Part shown: positions 26,335-34,359 of the stretch, piece by piece | Numbering within the stretch: position 1 is the first letter of the stretch | Layout of the letters: every line of letters starts with the position of its first letter | NCBI GenBank assembly: GCA_030158725.1 | Contig: JAOASJ010000126.1 | Location: 1 to 64,000 of the forward strand | Source: Bacteroidia bacterium | GTDB lineage: Bacteria > Bacteroidota > Bacteroidia > NS11-12g > UBA955 | Length of the DNA: 64,000 nt | Direction: 5' to 3' | Notes under the pieces: model-generated | Told to the model about the DNA's origin: nothing | The model's input: the letters and a program-made list of their open reading frames with translations, nothing else | Databases searched by the model: none | Position numbers and translations under genes: made by a program

Positions 26335-27713
26335 GCATAAGAACTAAATTCATACTTTCAATTGTATTGGTTTCTTCTTTAATAATTACCTCATGTAGAA
26401 AATACAATGAGTCTTATGAAGATCCAGACGAGGAATGGTTCTCTGGCGGAAGTCAGACTTTCTTTGATGGAAATACCAGTGGATTTGACCATGCTTTTAC
26501 CGGATTAGATGCCCGTCAGATGCAAAACCATGAAGTGGGTGATAAAGCCTTCGATGCAGCTTTTGTAACTGCGCCTGCGCCTTTAAATTCTGGTCTAGGC
26601 CCATTGTACAACAATGTCTCTTGCGTGAGCTGTCATGTAAACGATGGAAGGGGTAAACCGCCTGTAAATGGGGAGTCATTATCGAGTATGCTTATTCGTG
26701 TAAGTATTCCAGGTGCCAATTCTCACGGAGGACCTAATGGTATTCCTGGTTTTGGTGGTCAGCTACAACAGCGTTCTATTGCCGGAAAAATGCCGGAGGC
26801 TGATGTGCAAATTTCGTACACCAATATCAATGGGACTATGGACGATGGAACTCCTTATACCTTGCGTCAGCCATCGTACACCTTAAACAATGCGTATACA
26901 AGTTTGCCTCCTAACTATTTAATGTCAGCCCGCGTTGCACCGCCTGTTTTTGGTCTGGGACTATTAGAAGCTATTTCAGATTATGACATCATAAAATATG
27001 CCGATGAAAACGATATGAACGGAGATGGCATAAGTGGCAAACCAAATAGAGTATGGGATGTTTTAACTGCCTCTTATCGATTGGGTCGTTTTGGTTGGAA
27101 AGCTGGTCAGCCAAGCCTTTTGCAACAATCAGCTGGGGCTTATAATGAAGATATGGGTGTTACAAATTTTGTGTTTCCAGTTGAAAATTCATTTTCTCAA
27201 ATTCAACACGATGGTATAAATGATGAAACTGAAATAAGTGATTCAATTATGCATGCAGTTGCCTTTTATATGCAAACCCTAGGTGTTCCTGCACGCAGAA
27301 ATGCAAAGGATCCTGTAGTACTTGAAGGCAAACGGATTTTTAACCAAATCCAATGTGCTTCTTGTCATATTGCCAAACATGTTACGGCTACCGATATGGC
27401 ATTTACATCAAGAAGCAATCAAAAAATATTTCCTTACACCGATTTGTTGTTGCACGACATGGGTCCTGGTTTGGCCGATATGCGTTCAGAATTTCAAGCC
27501 GATGGATACGAATGGCGCACACCTGCTTTGTGGGGCATTGGTTTAACCCAGAAAATAAATGGACATGCTTATTTCTTGCACGATGGTAGGGCGCGTAATT
27601 TAACAGAAGCCATTTTGTGGCATGGTGGGGAAGCGGAGGCGAGTAAAAACAAGTTTAAAAAGCTAAGTGCCGATGAGCGCAATGCTGTTTTAAAGTTTCT
27701 AGAATCGCTTTAA
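26331..27713 (+). CDS. Di-heme oxidoreductase-like (DHOR/MauG-CcpA class) lipoprotein
   Basis: A 460-residue lipoprotein (lipobox LIITSC, C22) with two c-type heme motifs: CVSCH (98-102) and CASCH near residue 345. Other family marks are AFDAAFVTAPAPLNSGLGP near heme 1 and LHDGRARNLTEAILWHGGEA near the end, typical of the so-called thiol oxidoreductase/DHOR family. It would transfer electrons in the periplasm and, with the Rieske protein, may set the redox state of iron bound by imelysin; that pairing is inference. Its TAA abuts the TTA (reverse stop) of the next gene with no terminator. Confidence 0.88.
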   Translation: MSIRTKFILSIVLVSSLIITSCRKYNESYEDPDEEWFSGGSQTFFDGNTSGFDHAFTGLDARQMQNHEVGDKAFDAAFVTAPAPLNSGLGPLYNNVSCVSCHVNDGRGKPPVNGESLSSMLIRVSIPGANSHGGPNGIPGFGGQLQQRSIAGKMPEADVQISYTNINGTMDDGTPYTLRQPSYTLNNAYTSLPPNYLMSARVAPPVFGLGLLEAISDYDIIKYADENDMNGDGISGKPNRVWDVLTASYRLGRFGWKAGQPSLLQQSAGAYNEDMGVTNFVFPVENSFSQIQHDGINDETEISDSIMHAVAFYMQTLGVPARRNAKDPVVLEGKRIFNQIQCASCHIAKHVTATDMAFTSRSNQKIFPYTDLLLHDMGPGLADMRSEFQADGYEWRTPALWGIGLTQKINGHAYFLHDGRARNLTEAILWHGGEAEASKNKFKKLSADERNAVLKFLESL

Positions 27714-29522
27714 TTACCAATAAATATAATCGAAGAAATAGATGTTTGGTTGATTGCCATTTTCTGTTTCTTCTATTACTTTTTCTATCTCACCTTTTTC
27801 ATTGTAGGTGATGGTTTTTTTAGAGCTTTGTTTGTCTCTATAGTATCTCGTTTCACTTACTATACGGGCTTGATCATCGTAGGCATAAATATAACTTTGG
27901 TCATCGTCATGCTCTATAGAAATTAAAAGGCCTGAGTCATTGTAAACAAAATGGGTCCCGTCTTCAGGCACATTATGTATTCCACTGGTAATGAAGAGTA
28001 TTTTCTTGTTCTTAAATAAATAATAATTGCTGTAATTACTGCTGTTTTGATTGTATTGCTTTTTGTCTTTTAAAAAGCCACTGTCGGTGAATGAAAACAC
28101 GGAATAATCTATATCTATTTTTCCATTAAATACTGAATACGATTCTAGATAGCACACATTGTCTTTGTAATAGTAATAACGGGTCTCGTCACTTGTAGGG
28201 TTGCCGGTTTGAGTTGAGGTTAATATATTGCCTTTCGTATTGTAGGTGAAATCAAATGCCTCAGAGATTACCTCTCTTTTGAATTCAGAAATCTTAATTA
28301 ATTGACCTAGCGAGTCGAACAAATAACTTTCTGAATAGTATTTCTTTCCAGAAGAAAAATTTACTTTTTCTAGCACTTGACCAGACTTGGAAATTGAAAT
28401 TTCTCTAAATGGAATTACCGTGTCTTTTTTAGTATAACGGTCCTTTTGTTTGATGATTACCGTCTTAATGTTATGGGGATAAAATTTAGGCAATTCCTCT
28501 AAGAAAGGGATGTTAATTTTAGCCTCTACATATGGACTTTTATACGTGTTAATGGTGTGCTTGTTAGGGAAAATGAAATTGTTAATTTCCTTTGGCATAG
28601 TTGTGTTTATCAAGGAACCATAAGGACCATTAGGGTTTAAGAAGGGTTTAATTTCTTCAAAACTTAAACGAATTTCTGCATCCAAACCGCCAGTGTTGTA
28701 CATACACGATTGCCATTGAGGAATGTAATATGAAAAAGAGAAGATCTTAGGGAAAATGAAGCCGTTTTTAAGTGCAGAAAAACCACTGACTTTCATAGGT
28801 TTTTTTGATTGCGCATATTCTAGTGTAGCATCTTCATAAAAATCAGATGGATCTTGTTTGTTTTTTTGATTCTGCTGCACATAATTGTTGAGTTTTAAAC
28901 TGATTTTCTTTTCAAGAAGCTCATTGAATTGCTTTATACTGCTTTGCTTATATATAGCAGAAGCATTGTATTCTTTGCCTGTATTTACATTGATATAATA
29001 GGTTTGCGTGTACTCGAATTTGTTGATTTTAAAACGGTTGTACACCGCTTGGTATTTAAATACCGCTTGAAAAACCAAGATGCCATTGTAGTAGGATAAA
29101 AACTGATGTTTTATGTAGGTTAGTTCAGGAGAGAATCTGGTTTCATTGTCTTGGTATAGGCCTAAATCATCATAGTCTTCGTCGCGGTTATTTAAATACA
29201 TATGTACACTTTCTTTGCAGTGCGCATTGATTTTTAATTTGAAAGAATCAGACTCCAATTGTGAAAATAATATGTTCTCAAACCGTTTGTTGATCTTCTT
29301 TTGAATGTTGCTGTCTTTTAAATCAATGAGGATAGGAATTGATACATCCAACTCTTCATAAAAATTGATTTTAGAATTATTCAGGGTTTGATATTTGCTA
29401 ATGTAGGTGACTTTTTTGTTGTTCAATAAATCATGAACTTCTAAGCCATCATTGTATGCACTAAGTGTTTGAATTGAGCATAGGCTCAATAAAAGTATAA
29501 GTATAAATTGTGTTTTTCTCAT
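27714..29522 (-). CDS. Exported hypothetical protein with DUF3298-like and YD-type repeat regions
   Basis: A 602-residue protein with a signal peptide (MRKTQFILILLLSLCSIQTLSA). The N-terminal half has segments like DUF3298 (YYNGILVFQAVFKYQAVY, TYYINVNTGKEYNASAI). The C-terminal third has short RHS/YD-like units (FDSLGQLIKISEF, YNTKGNILTSTQTG, YDDQARIVSETRYY, YNEKGEIEKVIEE), which form beta-sheet repeat structures. The gene starts 2 nt after the stop of the YwqK-repeat protein and both begin MRK, so the two are one transcription unit and likely act together. Function unknown. Confidence 0.7.
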   Translation of the reverse strand: MRKTQFILILLLSLCSIQTLSAYNDGLEVHDLLNNKKVTYISKYQTLNNSKINFYEELDVSIPILIDLKDSNIQKKINKRFENILFSQLESDSFKLKINAHCKESVHMYLNNRDEDYDDLGLYQDNETRFSPELTYIKHQFLSYYNGILVFQAVFKYQAVYNRFKINKFEYTQTYYINVNTGKEYNASAIYKQSSIKQFNELLEKKISLKLNNYVQQNQKNKQDPSDFYEDATLEYAQSKKPMKVSGFSALKNGFIFPKIFSFSYYIPQWQSCMYNTGGLDAEIRLSFEEIKPFLNPNGPYGSLINTTMPKEINNFIFPNKHTINTYKSPYVEAKINIPFLEELPKFYPHNIKTVIIKQKDRYTKKDTVIPFREISISKSGQVLEKVNFSSGKKYYSESYLFDSLGQLIKISEFKREVISEAFDFTYNTKGNILTSTQTGNPTSDETRYYYYKDNVCYLESYSVFNGKIDIDYSVFSFTDSGFLKDKKQYNQNSSNYSNYYLFKNKKILFITSGIHNVPEDGTHFVYNDSGLLISIEHDDDQSYIYAYDDQARIVSETRYYRDKQSSKKTITYNEKGEIEKVIEETENGNQPNIYFFDYIYW

Positions 29523-29524
29523 GA

Positions 29525-32500
29525 TTAGTTGGCTTTAAAATAAATGTAGAATACGTATTCTGATTTTTCATTGTCGTACTCACTGTAAACTGAATAAAAG
29601 CCTTTTTCTTTCAGTTTGTTTTCAACGCTCTTAGGAATAAATGAATAGTCTTTTCCCTTGTATTTAAACTCATAAAATAATGCAGCACCTACTTTCGCTT
29701 TTATGGCAAATGAGGCTATGATATAATTGTTTTCAATAAGGGTGTTGCGGCCAATTACCATCATGTTTGTGTCTGTATTGAAAACATCTTTAGGAAAGCC
29801 TAATTGAGCAGAATCAATGAATATCCCAACAAATTTACTTAAGGCTGATTCTTTTTTGCCATAGGAGCCTGGATTGTTTGTGCCATAGCTACCTCTACCG
29901 CCGCCATCACCATAGCCCCGTGAGCTTCCTCTCGAATACGTGCTTTCATATTCATCTTCCCCATAATAATAGTAATTTCCATAGCGTTCAAAACTCAAGG
30001 CCTCTATTTGATAAGGGTTTCTGCTAATATCTAAGTCGAGAACAAAATCATTGAAATCTATACTCACGCCGGAATGACCAATTTCAGATTTTGGAAAACA
30101 AATGTCACTGGCATTTGATACTTCGAAATGGGCATCTTTGTTATATCTGATTTCTTTGGCTTTAAACAAAAGAGGAGAGGGTAAGTATACGTCAAATTGT
30201 CTAGCGGTATTGCTGTATTCATTCACCTGTTTGTTCTTGTACAAGAGGGAAGTATCCCAGCGGTGGAAAAGGTTTTTTGAAAATTGTATACTTAAATATT
30301 TCGGATAAATACTTACCCTAGTTTGCGCTTTGTCTTTGGTGTTCACATTTACCATAAAGGGTATAGAACTAATTGAATTCGCTTTGGTATAACATGGGTT
30401 TAGGCAAAGTTCTAGTCCATTGTAATTGGGTATTTTAATGTTCAGTTTTTCGAAGGACAACAAATCAAAGGAAGCAAAACTGGCATTTTCATTGTTGTTG
30501 AATTGCAAGTTTTTATAGAACAATCTGTTAAGGTATTCGTCAATAGGTGCATGGAAATTAAAACTCCATTCGCGCAACTTGGTTTGACTCACCAAATCTT
30601 TTAAACCTGGGGCATAAGAAATTCTTGAGCTTGTTGTGTCTAGGCATTCACATTCCAATTGAGAAAAAGACTTTAAAGAATAACCATTCTTATATTGGAT
30701 TTCTTTGTTGAATGAGCCATCTTCATTGTAAAAAGTCCAGGTGCTGTCAGACTTGCCGTTTTTATACCAAGCAACTGTTTTTGGTTTTCCGTTATTCCAC
30801 CATTGCAGATAAGGACCATTTTGTTTGTGGTTTTCCCATTCTTCATATTGGGTTTTTATACCATTGATGTTAAAGCTCTCAATAATTTGATGTTTTAAAT
30901 TTGAGGTGGTGAAATAACTGCTTGACTTTAATTGTCCATTTTTGTGAAAGTTTTTATAGCCAATATTTATACCTGAATCGTAGTTGATTTCAGTTTCAAT
31001 TTTGCCATTTGGGTACCACAAGGTGTGTGTGCCGTGCATTTTATTGTCTAGGTAAAAAGCCAACATTTTAATTTGCCCCGAATCGTACCATTCTCTTTTT
31101 TCTATAGATTTGTTGTTCAAACTAATTTCCATGAAGGATTTAAATCCGCTAGGATAATAACTGTAGCTGGTATCATTGTATTTGCCAAAATGTTCGGTTT
31201 CTTCCTTAAAAACGTTGCCATTGGCATGGTAAATTTTGAATGGTCCGTAGGCTTTTTGATTCTCTAAATAACAATCCACCATTTTGTTCCCATTGGGATA
31301 AAAGAGGTTTAATTTAACGTGTTCGCCAAATTCATATTTAAAAAATGAACGGGCTGCAGGGTTGGCAAGTCGGTCGGGATCCCGGGAGATGTCTATGTTT
31401 TTTTGCTTAACTGTCTTATTGTAAAGTGTATAAAAATGATTGATTAAGGTGTCTGTTTGACGCATGGTCGAGTCCTTATACAAAGCTTTTAATACACTGC
31501 CATCAGAGGCCCAAAACAGATCGTAATCCATTGCTCTGCCATGCACATCATAATCCGTTAAGCTTTTTAAATTTCCATTGTAATAATACTTTAAAACTCT
31601 GCCAACTCGGTGGGAATGGTATAAAATTTCCAGTTCTTTCAACTTGCCGTTGTTGTGAAATTTTAGGCTATATAAAAAATCGGTTGAGCTATACGCTTGG
31701 GTGTTTTTAAGGTTAATATGGTATTGTATTTCATTATTGATATTGTTTTCGTAATACTGAATACGTTTAAAGACATGGTCCCCATTATAGTAAGTAACTG
31801 TTTTTGGCATACCTGTTTTGTAATATTCAAAATGGGTTTTCAAATAATCCATTTTGTTGTTTAGTGTATTGCGGGCAGAGTCAACTTGAATCATTGAGCT
31901 TATTTTGCCATCTTTGTCGTAAGTTTTAACTTCTCCATTTGGGAGGTTGTGCTTGAAATACCTAGACTCCATTAATTGTCCATTCTCATACCAAATAAGC
32001 CATTGTCCTTCTTTAAAGCCCATCACATAATTGCCTTTTTCAATTAAGTTTCCGTTTTCCGCATATATAAGTTGCTCCCCATCTTTAACAGAACAAAAGG
32101 TGTCTTTTTTTAGCACATAATTTTCTACAGTTCTTATAATGTTGTTGTCATTCCAGTAAGTAGCCTTGCCGATTTTTTGTCCGTTTTTATACATTACCTC
32201 GCTAGACTTAATGCCATTGAGAAAGTAGTTGGTAAAAAGGCCATCTTCCTTGCCGTGTATGTATTTGCCTATGCTTTTCTTATTGCCATTGTTGTAATAT
32301 GTTTGATAGTTTCCATGGTAAATGGTTCTGTGGTATTTGCGTATGCTATCATATTTGTCGTACGACTCAGTAAATTGAGAAAGATTGCCGTTGCTTTCCC
32401 ATGTTTTATTGATACCGTCAACACGGTCTAGTTTGTAGTTTGTTTCTTGCTTTTTTAAACCGCTTTCATACCACAATTCATACAAGCCATTTTTTTTGCC

Positions 32501-33211
32501 AAACACATAATTGCAATGCTCGGACATTTTGCCGTTTTCAAAATATGTAATTTGCTCTCCATTCTTTATTTCTCTTTTGTATCTTTTGCTGGTGTCTTGT
32601 GCATAATGATAAACATACCTCAGTTTTCCACTTGTATACCAAGCCTTGCTGCTTAAGGTCTCGTCGTTTTTATACGTTATTTCCGATCTTTTACTTCCTG
32701 TTTCATAGTATTCTATCCATTTTCCATACCTGGCACCCGCTTTGTAATTGCCAGAGGTTTGAATGCCTCCACTTTTGTAATACTTTAAATATTTACCATC
32801 TAGTTTGGTGTAATAATCATTAATAGGTTTATTGTATTTAACATCAACAACGACATCGTATTTAGCCTTTATGTAATGCTCTTCACTTTGCATTTGACCA
32901 TTGTCATACCATTCTTTGATAGACATACATAGGTCATTCACATAAATATGCTCGCGTCGAACTTGGCCGTTGTCGTACCAGAAAAGGTGTTTGCCTTCTT
33001 TTAAACTGTCGATTATAAATTCTTCACTGGCCAAATTTCCACTAATATGGTAAGTGCGGATGGTGGTTTTATTCCCTTCCTTAGTGGTGATCGATTGAAT
33101 TGCTTTTTTATTGTACCTAGAATATACCGTATCAGAATGGAAATTTGATTGGCCAATTCCACAAGTAATACTTGTGAAAATGATTAAAAATAGCAGATAA
33201 ATTTTACGCAT
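29525..33211 (-). CDS. Giant exported YwqK/MORN-like repeat protein
   Basis: A 1228-residue protein with signal peptide (IYLLFLIIFTSITCGIGQ). Residues about 40-870 are built from roughly twenty 20-30-residue units of the form G-x-x-x-x-W/Y-Y-x-N-G-x-x-x-x-x-x-Y. Examples are HLFWYDNGQVRREHIY, GQWLIWYENGQLMESRYF and HTLWYPNGKIETEINY. These are the MORN-variant units annotated as YwqK antitoxin-like. The C-terminal 350 residues differ: a CECLDTTSS segment, then a Tyr/Gly/Ser-rich stretch (about 1110-1145) and a beta-rich end. No T9SS sorting domain was seen. It is probably a periplasmic or surface protein; no antitoxin role is supported. Confidence 0.78.
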   Translation of the reverse strand: MRKIYLLFLIIFTSITCGIGQSNFHSDTVYSRYNKKAIQSITTKEGNKTTIRTYHISGNLASEEFIIDSLKEGKHLFWYDNGQVRREHIYVNDLCMSIKEWYDNGQMQSEEHYIKAKYDVVVDVKYNKPINDYYTKLDGKYLKYYKSGGIQTSGNYKAGARYGKWIEYYETGSKRSEITYKNDETLSSKAWYTSGKLRYVYHYAQDTSKRYKREIKNGEQITYFENGKMSEHCNYVFGKKNGLYELWYESGLKKQETNYKLDRVDGINKTWESNGNLSQFTESYDKYDSIRKYHRTIYHGNYQTYYNNGNKKSIGKYIHGKEDGLFTNYFLNGIKSSEVMYKNGQKIGKATYWNDNNIIRTVENYVLKKDTFCSVKDGEQLIYAENGNLIEKGNYVMGFKEGQWLIWYENGQLMESRYFKHNLPNGEVKTYDKDGKISSMIQVDSARNTLNNKMDYLKTHFEYYKTGMPKTVTYYNGDHVFKRIQYYENNINNEIQYHINLKNTQAYSSTDFLYSLKFHNNGKLKELEILYHSHRVGRVLKYYYNGNLKSLTDYDVHGRAMDYDLFWASDGSVLKALYKDSTMRQTDTLINHFYTLYNKTVKQKNIDISRDPDRLANPAARSFFKYEFGEHVKLNLFYPNGNKMVDCYLENQKAYGPFKIYHANGNVFKEETEHFGKYNDTSYSYYPSGFKSFMEISLNNKSIEKREWYDSGQIKMLAFYLDNKMHGTHTLWYPNGKIETEINYDSGINIGYKNFHKNGQLKSSSYFTTSNLKHQIIESFNINGIKTQYEEWENHKQNGPYLQWWNNGKPKTVAWYKNGKSDSTWTFYNEDGSFNKEIQYKNGYSLKSFSQLECECLDTTSSRISYAPGLKDLVSQTKLREWSFNFHAPIDEYLNRLFYKNLQFNNNENASFASFDLLSFEKLNIKIPNYNGLELCLNPCYTKANSISSIPFMVNVNTKDKAQTRVSIYPKYLSIQFSKNLFHRWDTSLLYKNKQVNEYSNTARQFDVYLPSPLLFKAKEIRYNKDAHFEVSNASDICFPKSEIGHSGVSIDFNDFVLDLDISRNPYQIEALSFERYGNYYYYGEDEYESTYSRGSSRGYGDGGGRGSYGTNNPGSYGKKESALSKFVGIFIDSAQLGFPKDVFNTDTNMMVIGRNTLIENNYIIASFAIKAKVGAALFYEFKYKGKDYSFIPKSVENKLKEKGFYSVYSEYDNEKSEYVFYIYFKAN

Positions 33212-33222
33212 AATAGAAATAC

Positions 33223-33867
33223 TTAGATTTTCGTTTCTTCAGCGTAAGCTTGGTCTAGTGTTCTTGTAAATACCTCCAAAGGTTGCGCGCCTGAAATCCC
33301 GTATTTGCGGTTGAATACAAAGAAAGGAACTCCGCGCACACCAATTTGTTGGGCTTCATAAGCATCGAATTCAACTTGCTCTGAAAATTGTTTTTCATCT
33401 AAAACCTTTTCTGCTTCAGCGGCATTTAAACCAATAGACACAGCAATTTCAATTAGTTCAGTCTTGCTGTCAATGTTTTTGCCTTCCATGAAATAGGCTT
33501 TAAACAAGGCCTCCTCAATGGCATCGCCTAAATTTTGAGTTTTCGCAAATTGAATTATGCGGTGGGCATTAAAGGTGTTAGCAACCACAGTAGCGTCCAT
33601 GTTGTAATTCAAACCAACTTCTTCAGCCATGGCTGTAACTTGCTCACCCATTTGTTTGGCATATTCAATAGTCCAACCTTTGGCTTCGGCTAAATATTCG
33701 TGTATGCTTTGGATTTTATTGGTTTTAAGTTCTGGATTTAACTGAAAGCTTTTCCATTCTATTTCTACATCCGATTGGTGTTCAAATCCATTCAATGCTT
33801 CTTCCAAACGGCGTTTTCCAATATAGCAAAAGGGGCAGGCTACATCGCTCCAAATTTCAATTTTCAT
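33223..33867 (-). CDS. DsbA-family oxidoreductase (FrnE/2-hydroxychromene isomerase-like)
   Basis: A 214-residue cytoplasmic DsbA-fold protein: KIEIWSDVACPFCYIGKRRLE (C11 and C14), NTFNAHRIIQFAK, and cis-Pro segment GVRGVPFFVFNRKYGISGAQP. FrnE-like proteins are linked to polyketide or oxidative-stress thiol chemistry, but partners vary. The start is ATG 33867; the upstream TTG lies inside the -7 element that ends 6 nt before the ATG. It precedes the YwqK-repeat gene by 11 nt and may share its transcript. Confidence 0.9.
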   Translation of the reverse strand: MKIEIWSDVACPFCYIGKRRLEEALNGFEHQSDVEIEWKSFQLNPELKTNKIQSIHEYLAEAKGWTIEYAKQMGEQVTAMAEEVGLNYNMDATVVANTFNAHRIIQFAKTQNLGDAIEEALFKAYFMEGKNIDSKTELIEIAVSIGLNAAEAEKVLDEKQFSEQVEFDAYEAQQIGVRGVPFFVFNRKYGISGAQPLEVFTRTLDQAYAEETKI

Positions 33868-33873
33868 ATGCCA

Positions 33874-33881
33874 CAAATATA
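33874..33881 (-). promoter_or_regulatory. -7 element for the FrnE-like gene
   Basis: The reverse strand reads TATATTTG, 6 nt before the ATG at 33867; a leaderless transcript is predicted. Confidence 0.6.
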
Positions 33882-34115
33882 AGGCTTATATGCTTTTTTA
33901 TTTCGGATATTAGACTGTAAATTTAAGTGTTAAAAAATTTGATTTATTGGTGTTTTGAGCGCTGTTTCGAGGAATTAAAATTCAAGTTCAAGAGTAAAAT
34001 TTGTCGTTTTTGTCTCTGAAATTCATGCAATTAGTTCAAAATTAAGAAGTTTTTCTTTTTCTTTTCTTAAAATAGTTAAAACGTAATTGTTTGAATTTTA
34101 AATAATAAAAAATAT

Positions 34116-34129
34116 TTTGTTTAAACAAA
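34116..34129. promoter_or_regulatory. Perfect palindrome TTTGTTTAAACAAA
   Basis: A 14-nt perfect palindrome about 70 nt upstream of the kinase -7 element. It could be an operator or a chance event in A/T-rich DNA. Confidence 0.3.
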
Positions 34130-34197
34130 GTTGCACAATACTCAATAATATGACATTTATTTCATAAATAATTAGAATTATTCACAAGTAAGAATTG

Positions 34198-34205
34198 TAT
34201 ATTTG
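34198..34205 (+). promoter_or_regulatory. -7 element for the GAF-PAS kinase gene
   Basis: TATATTTG, predicting a start near 34209 and a 5' leader of about 150 nt, unusually long for this window. Confidence 0.5.
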
Positions 34206-34346
34206 TGTAGAATCTAAACTGAAATTATTGAATATTTATAATTGAATTACAATTACTTTAATAACGTAACAATTGTTTTAACTTTCACAAAACTTGGGAA
34301 TGCTTTTAGAGTTTCATCTTTTTCTGTTTCAAACTTAATTTTAGAA

Positions 34347-34353
34347 AAGGAGG
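34347..34353 (+). promoter_or_regulatory. Canonical Shine-Dalgarno before the GAF-PAS kinase gene
   Basis: AAGGAGG lies 6 nt before the ATG at 34360. Strong SD sites are rare in Bacteroidota, whose anti-SD is usually occluded in the ribosome; it fixes the start codon. Confidence 0.7.
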
Positions 34354-34359
34354 GTAGTA

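Larger units (their letters stand above)
33882..34359. other. 478-nt AT-rich intergenic region between divergent genes
   Basis: No supported ORF. It holds a perfect 14-nt palindrome (34116-34129), a + strand -7 element (34198-34205) and a canonical Shine-Dalgarno (34347-34353). The leader of the kinase mRNA would be about 150 nt. The rest shows only A/T-rich sequence with no clear hairpin. Confidence 0.5.

Noticed and set aside
29525-33211. Toxin-antitoxin label suggested by YwqK-type repeats
   Set aside because: The protein is exported and very large, and no toxin gene is recognisable beside it; the repeats alone do not support an antitoxin role.
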